Source: Lentisphaerota bacterium (lineage in GTDB: Bacteria > Verrucomicrobiota > Kiritimatiellia > RFP12 > UBA1067). From it: a stretch of DNA of 53,891 bases. The position numbers and the translations under genes were made by a program. Below the pieces are notes generated by a model. The model ran no database searches. It saw nothing but the letters and a program-made list of their open reading frames with translations, and had not been told where the DNA came from. Shown here in pieces: positions 1 to 8,500 of the stretch (position 1 is the first letter of the stretch; each line of letters starts with the position of its first letter). The stretch spans positions 1 to 53,891 of the forward strand of contig SUWC01000012.1 in assembly GCA_015061665.1 (NCBI GenBank). Direction: 5' to 3'.

Positions 1-133
1 GACGGGATGACGGCACTCGCATTCGCGGCAAAACATACTCCAAAAACCCTCTGAAGCCCGCAAAAACGCGCAAGGCCCTCCGAGGGCTCGGTAGCGTTTC
101 CCAAAGGTGGGGATATTCCAGCATTCCCCGCGC

Positions 134-163
134 TTGCCATTTTGAAGCGGAGTATGGTATAAT
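134..163 (+). promoter_or_regulatory. Sigma-70-type promoter of the candidate RNA
   Basis: TTGCCA at 134-139 and TATAAT at 158-163 are separated by 18 bases, and the -10 box is preceded by TGG as in an extended -10. Similar GGTATAAT or GATATAAT boxes stand before several genes in this window. The expected transcript start is near 170. No good ORF follows for more than 400 bases, which fits an RNA gene. Confidence 0.6.
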
Positions 164-169
164 TGCATT

Positions 170-520
170 GTCTTGCGGGGAACTGCATGACAAGTTGATC
201 TTTTCCATACTCCCGGGTGCTGGATGGCCCGGGACCGGCGGCACGCGAAAGCGGAGTCCGCCAAGGGCGGGTGGCAACATCCGCCGACGTACGCAACAGC
301 GTATTGTAGCTTCTAGAGAAAACCGCTAATTTTCACTGCATGAGGCGAGATACGATTGCTGCGCTGCGTTGGTAATCCACGCGGCGCGCTTTCTATTCAT
401 ATTTCATGCAAGGCTCTTAGCGGTGCCTCTCTAGAGATACGAATCAGGGAGTGCGCCGCTTCAATTGTATTTGGAGGGCGGCATTCCCGACACGGATAGG
501 AACGCCGCCCTCGTCCTTTT
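170..520 (+). ncRNA. Candidate structured non-coding RNA of about 350 nt, family unknown
   Basis: Between the promoter at 134-163 and the terminator-like hairpin at 474-520 there is no convincing coding frame but much folding potential. Visible elements are a CCCGGG/CCCGGG stem near 222-243, a CGC-GAAA-GCG GNRA-loop hairpin near 244-253 inside a GGCGG/CCGCC stem, a second hairpin with a GCAA tetraloop near 268-285, and a long rod. In the rod 312-319 pairs with 428-435, 322-329 with 417-424, 337-343 with 404-410 and 361-372 with 377-387. The size fits tmRNA or RNase P RNA, but the tmRNA ends and T-arm, the RNase P GAGGAAAGUCC core and the SRP GGAAGCAGCC loop were looked for and not found on this strand. 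The rod resembles 6S RNA in shape but is too short and lies in the middle of the transcript. Function unknown. Confidence 0.45.
474..520 (+). terminator. Hairpin terminator of the candidate RNA
   Basis: 474-482 pairs perfectly with 504-512, and TTCC 484-487 with GGAA 499-502 extends the stem past one mismatch. The hairpin is followed by GTCCTTTTCC. The T-run is short (four), so termination could be partial. Confidence 0.5.
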
Positions 521-612
521 CCGTGGGGCAGAAGTAGGGCAGAATATGTACGCCACTCTCTCGTCGCGCCGAGGGTGTCAGCGTGCGAACAACAGGCGCG
601 GAAGAAAGAGAG

Positions 613-1008
613 ATGAAAATGAGGAAAGCCCAGCGGACAAGGATCGCGACAAAGAGAAGTTTTCCGGCTGTTCCGTATTTGATGAGAACAACTATCGCAA
701 AGAAGGTTCCGTCATATAGGCATCCGTCTGATTCGAGGTTTAATGGATGGTGGCCTGTAATGGGAGAATGTTGCACTAAATGTGTTGATCGTGTATTGGA
801 CGAACACATGCTGGATCGTTATATAGATGAGCGTCTAAACGAAGTTGATAGCTTGTCGATGCTCCGTACGCTTACACTTAAAAAGAAAATTAAGACTGCC
901 TGCAATGAACGTGGGGCGTCGGTGTATAGGTATTATCGGTCACGCTCAGGAGCACAATGCCGAGTTGGCGTGGAAATGGTTTTGATGACGGTTATTGATG
1001 CGAACTGA
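613..1008 (+). CDS. Small hypothetical protein upstream of the Kiwa-like pair
   Basis: An open frame of about 131 residues ends with TGA at 1006-1008, just before the DUF4868 gene. The start is uncertain. ATG 613 has a purine-rich GAAAGAGAG before it, GTG 583 lies upstream, and ATG 759 would give an 83-residue protein beginning MGECCTKC. The part after 759 looks most protein-like: a CxxC pair and a charged helical stretch (DRVLDEHMLDRYIDERL). The part before 759 is Arg/Lys-rich and has an open frame on the opposite strand, so it may not be translated. I do not recognise the family. Its position, strand and short spacing make it a possible third member of the operon. It contains no obvious membrane segment or signal peptide. 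Confidence 0.4.
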   Translation: MKMRKAQRTRIATKRSFPAVPYLMRTTIAKKVPSYRHPSDSRFNGWWPVMGECCTKCVDRVLDEHMLDRYIDERLNEVDSLSMLRTLTLKKKIKTACNERGASVYRYYRSRSGAQCRVGVEMVLMTVIDAN

Positions 1009-1023
1009 TTGGAGGGAGCAAGG

Positions 1024-1968
1024 ATGCGTAGCACATTTGCAAATGAAACCGCCCAACTGTGTAAGTCATTCGAGGCATTGGCGAAGTGTGAAGACAATCG
1101 CTACAGTCTTCATGCGATTTGCATAGGTCGTTCTCCTGAGAATGGCGAGATTTCGTATGCCGCGCATAGTATGTCCATACGTCCAGAAGAGGATTGGATT
1201 GCCTATCTCAACGAAGTTGGAACAGGGTATGTCGGAGATAAGAAACCAATCATCTCTGATGATTTCGATGTGAGGCCGTATGACGGAACGCCACTGGACG
1301 AGAATGAAGCATTCGTCATCACAGGAAAAGATGGGCGAGTGAAGAAATGTTTCAGAGACTTTTGCGACGTGTGGGCAACGGAAAGCGTCGAGCGTGGTGC
1401 CGACAGCATTGATCCGAATGCAATCGCAATTTGCGATGATAGCAAGTGCTGCATATTCTTGAGTCTCAGAAAACCGTTTTCCATTCTGAAGCACAAATTC
1501 TGGTATGCTGATTCTAGTTATAAAAAAATATCCGACAAGATACTAACGCTTTCCACGAAGATTGATGCTGTAATTGTCGGTGACAAGCTCTATTTCATGA
1601 CAATCGCCGGTGCACAGGCGTTTGTCTCGGAATCAATCTGTAAGAAGGTGGCTAAGGAAAAGGCAGAGGAAGTCGCAAAACTTGAGTATATTTCAGGTGC
1701 TGAAACCTTGGCGGCAATTTCGCTTACAGGACTCAATCCTCGACGTTACCTAGGGTATAATGCCGTAAGAGTTGCCGACCTTGGGAATCAAACGAAACGG
1801 CGGGATGTCGCGAAGACCTTTGGGATCACGTACTCCAAAGGAAAGTTTGATTTGACCGACAAAAGTGATGCGGAAAAGTTCATCAAAGTAATCTGCAATC
1901 GGGGCATGGTCGACCCGTTTACCGAGGGCCCTGTGGAGGTCTCAAGCGCGAAAGCATGGGAAGGATGA
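1024..1968 (+). CDS. kwaB: DUF4868 / KwaB-like protein of a Kiwa-type anti-phage system
   Basis: A 314-residue soluble protein. The C-terminal half (about residues 150-310) reads like the DUF4868 family that includes KwaB: a 'YKKISDKILTLSTKIDAV' segment, the strand pair VGDKLYFM, a Lys-rich helix after it (KKVAKEKAEEVAKL), and a closing segment in the family's usual style (KFIKVICNRGMVDP ... VEVSSAK). In described Kiwa systems KwaB works with the membrane protein KwaA, and the pair senses phage at the envelope and limits phage DNA replication or transcription. The start at ATG 1024 was chosen over the in-frame TTG 1009 because GGAGGGA (1011-1017) sits at the right distance. The next gene starts 6 bases after the stop and encodes a KwaA-like protein. 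In the classical layout kwaA comes first; here the order is reversed. Codon use is more AT-rich than in the core genes to the right. Assigned by pattern, not by search. Confidence 0.62.
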   Translation: MRSTFANETAQLCKSFEALAKCEDNRYSLHAICIGRSPENGEISYAAHSMSIRPEEDWIAYLNEVGTGYVGDKKPIISDDFDVRPYDGTPLDENEAFVITGKDGRVKKCFRDFCDVWATESVERGADSIDPNAIAICDDSKCCIFLSLRKPFSILKHKFWYADSSYKKISDKILTLSTKIDAVIVGDKLYFMTIAGAQAFVSESICKKVAKEKAEEVAKLEYISGAETLAAISLTGLNPRRYLGYNAVRVADLGNQTKRRDVAKTFGITYSKGKFDLTDKSDAEKFIKVICNRGMVDPFTEGPVEVSSAKAWEG

Positions 1969-1974
1969 TGTAAA

Positions 1975-2556
1975 ATGAATGCCATTACAAGCTTCTTTCT
2001 GATGTTTCTTGCCTATACACCTCTCTGGCTACTGGTCGCCATCAGGGATGTTAACTCGATTGTTACTGGTGATAGGCAAAACCTTGTCGCCGAATGGACG
2101 GGATTGGGGGTGATTACGGTGTTCTGGGTGATTGGTTATATTTGGGTATGCTTGGTGTCTCGAAGGGATTTCGTCTCTTGGGCGGAACCATTTGACTTGT
2201 GCAAGATTGTGTCCTGCAAGGAGCAAAAGACCGTCACTGTAGGTTTCGTCGTCAAGAACGTCATGCCGATGTTCGTTTTTAATCCAACTACTGCCGAGGG
2301 GCTGGCCTTGACACTGTCTTATTTTCTTGTCATCGCTTCCATTTCGGTGCGACATCGCCATTTTCCGCCGAATGTGGTTGTGGAATGGCTTGGATGGACA
2401 TTCTATGAATGTACTCTCGAATCGATCAAAGGAAGTGCCTCCAGAACTGAAACGGTGTTGTCGAGAGAATATCTTGGCGGTGCTAACCAATCTCGCAAGT
2501 TGATGAAACTCAACAATGAGACGTTTGTTGCTATAACGCGTGAGGAGGGTAAGTGA
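1975..2556 (+). CDS. kwaA: KwaA-like membrane protein
   Basis: A 193-residue protein with hydrophobic segments at about residues 4-24, 39-60, 88-106 and 108-124, followed by a soluble tail. Small size, four likely membrane spans and a conserved-looking '..VVKNVMPMFVF...' segment before the last span agree with KwaA-type proteins, where a similar 'YxxPxxxF' stretch precedes the final helices and a 'NPxLxxxGY'-like segment follows (here PPNVVVEWLGWTFYEC). GGAAGGA at 1959-1965 serves as ribosome binding site. The stop at 2554-2556 lies one base before the ATG of the giant gene at 2558, so the genes are probably co-transcribed. The partner gene upstream is DUF4868-like, and that context carries much of the assignment. 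Other small four-helix proteins cannot be excluded. Confidence 0.55.
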   Translation: MNAITSFFLMFLAYTPLWLLVAIRDVNSIVTGDRQNLVAEWTGLGVITVFWVIGYIWVCLVSRRDFVSWAEPFDLCKIVSCKEQKTVTVGFVVKNVMPMFVFNPTTAEGLALTLSYFLVIASISVRHRHFPPNVVVEWLGWTFYECTLESIKGSASRTETVLSREYLGGANQSRKLMKLNNETFVAITREEGK

Positions 2557-2557
2557 G

Positions 2558-5500
2558 ATGAAAAAGAGAATAGCATTGTTCCTTGCCGCTGCGATGGCGA
2601 TGTTGGCTATGGATTTGTACGCCTATTCCACGGTGTACTTAGATAAAATGGGAGGGAGCGGTGGTACTGATTCCGTGATAGTTGGAAGTCAATACAGCAC
2701 ACTGCCGTCAATTACTGTGCCTACGCGTAGAGGGTACACGTTTACGGGTTATTACGGTACTTTCAGAGGTGGCGATCTCTACCTTCCAGGTGTTCCGGAG
2801 ACATTGCGTTATTATGATGAACAAGGTAATTGCGTTCATGTTTGGATGGCAACTCCAAAATGGGATTCAGAACCCTACACATTGTACGCGAGGTGGGAAA
2901 AATCGCCGGCAACAAAATGCATTGTGACGCTTAACAAGAATGGCGGCAGTGGCGGCACGTCTAGTGTCGAGGTAAAATACGGCAATGCAATGCCGTCTAT
3001 TACCGTGCCGAGTCGTAGAGGTTACTCATTTGACGGATATCTGGGGGCCGGTGGTGTACGGTATTACTATTCAAATGGCACAAGTGCTCTTAATTGGGAC
3101 AAGAAAGAGGAGACGGCGACGTTGGTCGCAGAATGGACGGCGAATCAATATATCGTGACACTTAATCCGCAAGGCGGTAGCGGTGGAACGTCGAGCGTGA
3201 CGGCGACATACGGCAGCTCGATGCCATCCATTGTTGTGCCGACGCGCTCGGGTTATGCGTTCTGCGGCTATTGGTCTAGTACTGGCCACTGGCAGTATTA
3301 TGCCTCTTCTGGCAAAGGTTCTGTGTGGGACTGCGATTACAGTGCCACACTATATGCAAAATGGGGATACGAAGTGACTCTCGATCAACAGGGCGGGTAT
3401 GGGGGAACGCAGCGGGTGCCTGCGCTGTATGACTCTGCGATGCCGTCCATTACTGTGCCGACGCGCGCGGGATTTGTGTTCGACGGGTATTGGACAGGTG
3501 TGAACGGAAGCGGGACGCAGTACTACACCGCATCTGGCGCAAGTGCTCATACATGGGATAAGAAGAGCGCTACGACGCTGTATGCGCATTGGGGTTATGC
3601 AGTGACTCTCGATCAGCAGGGCGGAAAGGGTGGCACTACGAACGTGATATTTTACGGTAGCGCAATGCCGTCTGTTGAAGTGCCGACGCGCATTGGTCAT
3701 ACGTTCTGCGGTTACTGGGATGGCAATAATGGTACTGGGACGCAGTACTACGCCGCGTCAGGAGAGAGTGTGCGAGCATGGGACAAGGCATGTGGGACTA
3801 CTTTGTATGCGAAATGGCAGGTGAACCAGTACACGGTGACGTTCGACGCGAATGGCGGAACGGGCGGCATGCGTGTGACGCAGGACTACGGCACTGCACT
3901 GTCCGCGCCGACAGTGACTCGCGAACATTCTATTTTTATAGGATGGGAACCGCATTTCACTGGTGCTGTTCCAGCCGCAGATACTGTTTATGTGGCGCAA
4001 TGGCGTTACTACTTGGATGCAGTTGTGAACAGCGAAGGCACGATAAGCATTAAAGGCGTTAATTTCTGGCCGGACGATTTAGGTCAAGATGGCAGATGTG
4101 AAATCCCCTCGGTTATAGAAGGGCGCGCAGTTACATGTGTTGCGCGCGAGGCCTTTAAAGATTGTGTAAATATTCGGAGCATAACAGTTCCTAACAGTGT
4201 GACAAACATTGGGATGAGTGCATTCTCCGGATGCAGCGGGCTTGAGGAGATTACACTGCCGTTCGTGGGGGAGCGCCGAGGCAACTCGAATAGTAACACT
4301 TCGCTCTTTGGCAGCATTTTCGGCGAGAGTTCGTACACTGGCGGTGTCGCAACGCATCAATCTGAATCTGCGTACGTTGGCCCCACATACTACATCCCTG
4401 CAAAATTGAGGGAAGTTACGATTACAGATGAAACGGTATTGGGGAGCTGTGCATTTTACAATTGTACCAATCTTACGAGCGTGACAATCCTTAACGGTGT
4501 GAAAAAAATCAATAGCCTTGCGTTCTGCAACTGCATCGGGCTTACAAGCATGACGATACCTGACAGCGTGACGAGCATCGATGGTAATCCGTTCTCTAGA
4601 TGCGGCAGTCTTGAGTCGTTTGTTGTTGCCCCAGATAGTACGAAATATAAAACAATAGATGGCTTATTGCTTTTGTATAACGATGTACTTGTATGTGATC
4701 TTCGCAGAGAGACAAGTGTTGCTATCCCCTACGGCGTAACGAGGATCGGGGATAATGCGTACTATGATTGCATCGGACTTACGAGCGTGACGATGCCTGA
4801 CAGTGTCACGAGCATCGGGAATGGGGCGTTCCGTGGTTGCAGCGGTCTTACGAGCGTGACGATACCCGACGGCGTGACGAGCATCGGGAATGGGGCGTTC
4901 CGTGGTTGCAGCGGTCTTACGAGCGTGACGATACCCGACGGCGTGACGAGCATCGGGGAGCGTGCGTTCTACGATTGCAGCGGTCTTACGAGCGTGACGA
5001 TACCCGACGGCGTGACGAGCATCGGGTCATATGCGTTCTCCGGCTGCAGCGGGCTGACGAGCGTGACAATTGGCAACAGCGTGACGAGCATCGGGTCTTG
5101 TGCGTTCTCCGGCTGCAGCGGTCTCACGAGCGTGACGATACCCGACAGCGTGACTAGCATTGGGTCTGATGCCTTCAGCTACTGCAGAGCACTTACGAGC
5201 GTGACGATACCAGACAGTGTTACAAGTATAGGGTCGGCCGCGTTCGACGGCTGCAGCGGACTTGAAGAGATCACGTTGCCGTTTGTCGGCTCGATGCGTG
5301 GCAATACGGGGAGTTTAAGCGCACTCTTTGGATATATCTTCGGAACGTGGTCATACACAGGCGGAACGGCGACAAGGCAGTACTATTCTTCGTCCGGCTA
5401 CGGGACGTACTACATTCCGTCGAATCTCAAGAAGGTTGTGGTGACAGACGAAACGACTTTGGGATATGGTGCGTTCTACAACTGCAGCCGTCTCACGAGC

Positions 5501-8500
5501 GTGACGATACCCGACAGCGTGACGAGCATCGGGTCTTGTGCGTTCTCCGGCTGCAGCGGGCTCACGAGCGTGACGATACCCGACGGCGTGACTAGCATTG
5601 GGTCTGATGCCTTCATCTACTGCAGAGCACTTACGAGCGTGACGATACCTGACAGCGTGACGAGCATCGGGGCAGGCGCGTTCTCTGGCTGCATCGGACT
5701 TGAAGAGATCACGTTGCCGTTTGTCGGCTCGATGCGTGGCAATACGGGGAGTTCAAGCGCACTCTTTGGATATATCTTCGGAACGGTGTCATACACAGGC
5801 TACGGGACGTTCTACATTCCGCCGAATCTCAAGAAGGTTGTGGTGACAGACGAAACGACTCTGGGATATGGTGCGTTCAGCAATTGTAGTGGACTGACGA
5901 GCGTGACGATACCGAACAGCGTGACGAGTATCGGGGATTATGCGTTCTCCGGTTGCAGTGGGTTAACGAGTGTGTATGTATCGATAGGGGATGCCGATCG
6001 CATCAAGGGACTTATGAGGAGGAGCCCGGGCATAGATGTGGACAGGGTTAGTTTTGTAGAGGTGCCGCGAGTTGTCTTTGTAACAAATGCCGAAGAAGTG
6101 AACGTGAGAAGTCGCTATGTGATGTTCGGTGATGCGGTTGGAGAACTTCCTGTGCTGCTGCGAACGGGTTATGTGTTTGCGGGCTGGTGGACGTCTCCAG
6201 ACGGCGGCACGCAGATTTCCGCCACTACGGTTGTGACTGGCAACATGACGTGCTACGCGCACTGGATTAACCTTTTCCCAGAGATAGGCGTTGGTGTCGA
6301 CGTATCGGAGGCCTTGACGGGCATGGCGGATGTTCGTTTGGGCAAGAATATAAAGACAGTTGAGCAGTACAATGCGTTTCGCAGCTGGGCAGAGTCGAAC
6401 GACATTGCCTACAAGACGGCGAAGGGGTCTTCGCGCACATGGTTCTCGTATGCGGTTGGCGCGGATGGACTTGTGGAGAAAGCGTTCGAGAAGGATGACG
6501 TGACGATAGATTTTCCAGCGGTGGTATCCAATGGCGCGCTTTCGTTTGAAGTGAATGTGGATGGCCTTAGTTTGGGGGCGTCAGCGACGGCTCAGAACCT
6601 TGCTACGGTCTTTGATGTGCAGGGGGCGTCTTCACTAGCGGACGATTCGTTCTCGTCGGAAAATGTAGATGTTGCGCTTGGCGTTTCCTCGGATGGCAAG
6701 CTGTTGGTGCGCGCAACGCCCAAAGCGGCGAACGGGACATTCTTTATTCGCGTTCGAATGCATCCCGAGGATGGAGGCGAACAGGTTGGTGGAGACCCAG
6801 TCTCGGCGATAGTGACTGTGACGTTTGACGCCAACGGAGGTAAAGGTGGTGCGTCACGGTCGGTTGTGGTTGGCGATCCTGTTGGAACGCTGCCGATTGT
6901 CTCGCGCGACAACTATATGTTCGACAACTGGTGGACTTCCGCTACTGGAGGCTCGCCGGTGAGTGCGGCAACGATAGTGACGGGCGATGTGACATTCTAT
7001 GCGCATTGGATGGTAGACACGTACACGATTATGTACGAGCCCGGTGCGAATGGAAATGGAGCGCAGCAAGTGGCGACAAAGACGTACGATGTCCCTCTGT
7101 CGTTGAGGGGCGCGTTGTTCTCCCGTGAAGGCTACACGCATACGGGTTGGAGTGTGAGTGAAGGTGGGGCGAAGGCTTATGACCTTGGCGCGTCCTACAC
7201 AGATAACGCGGCGGTCACGCTCTATCCCTTCTGGACTGTAAATACGTACACGGTAACTTACAATCCGGGAACGAACGGTAGCGGTTCCCGGCAGACGGGA
7301 ACAAAGACGCACGGGGTTGCATTCGTGCTGAAGGGTGCGATATTCACGCGCGAGGGATATACGCAGACAGGGTGGTCGACGAGCGACGGTGGTTCTGAAG
7401 CATACGGGCTCGGCGCGTCCTACACGGCAAATGCCGCCGTGACGATCTATCCCTTCTGGACTGTAAATACATACTCGGTAACGTACAAGCCAGGAACAAA
7501 CGGAAGTGGAACCCAGCAGACGGGAACGAAGACGCATGGGGTTGCACTTGCGCTAAATGGCGAGATATTTACCCGCGACGGCTACACGCAGACTGGGTGG
7601 TCGACAAGCGATGGTGGTGATAAGGCATACAACCTTGGCGCGTCCTATACAGAGAACACGGCGCTCACGCTCTATCCCTTCTGGACGTTGAAAACATACA
7701 CCATTACGTACAAGTCTGGCGCTAACGGAAGCGGATCGCAGCAGACTGCCACTAAGACACATGGCGAGGCTTTGACATTGAAGAGCGCATTGTTCACGCG
7801 CGACGGCTACACTCAGACTGGCTGGGCTACGAGTGATGGCGGTGCTAAGGCGTACAACATAGGCGCGTCATATACGGCAAACGCAGAGCTTACGCTATAT
7901 CCTGTCTGGACGGCAAAAACGTACACGGTGACATACAAGCCGGGCGCGAATGGAAGCGGATCACAGCTGACGGCTAAGAAGACGCATGACGTATCTCTGA
8001 CACTGAAAAGTGCGACATTTACGCGTGATGGGTACACGCAGACTGGGTGGTCGAAGAGTGACGGCGGCGCGAAGGCATACAACATCGGTGCGTCATATAC
8101 AGCGAACGCGGCTATTACTCTCTATCCTTTCTGGACAGCGAATACGTACATGGTGACCTACAATCCTGGCGCAAGCGGAAGCGGAGCACAGCAGACGGCG
8201 GCGAAAACGCATGACGTGGCTATGTCACTCAAGAGTGCGACATTTACACGTGATGGGTACACGCAGGTGGGCTGGTCGACGAGCGATGGCGGAGAGAAGG
8301 CGTATGAGCTTGGCGCATACTATACAGCGAATGCGGCGATTACGCTCTATCCCTTCTGGACGTTGAAAACATACACCATTACATACAAGCCCGGCGCTAA
8401 CGGAAGCGGATCGCAGCAAACTGCCACTAAGACACATGGCGTTGCGCTGGTGTTAAGGGATGCGATATTTGCGCGCGAAGGTTACACGCAGACTGGATGG

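Noticed and set aside
311-437. 6S RNA
   Set aside because: Bubble-and-rod shape fits, but the element is about 125 nt and lies inside a longer transcript. Kept as an observation only.
465-719. 84-residue plus-strand ORF
   Set aside because: Overlaps the terminator-like hairpin of the candidate RNA, has no ribosome site, and is not protein-like.
4778-5260. CRISPR-like regular repeats
   Set aside because: The 69-bp units are continuous, coding, in frame and without unique spacers; they are leucine-rich repeats.
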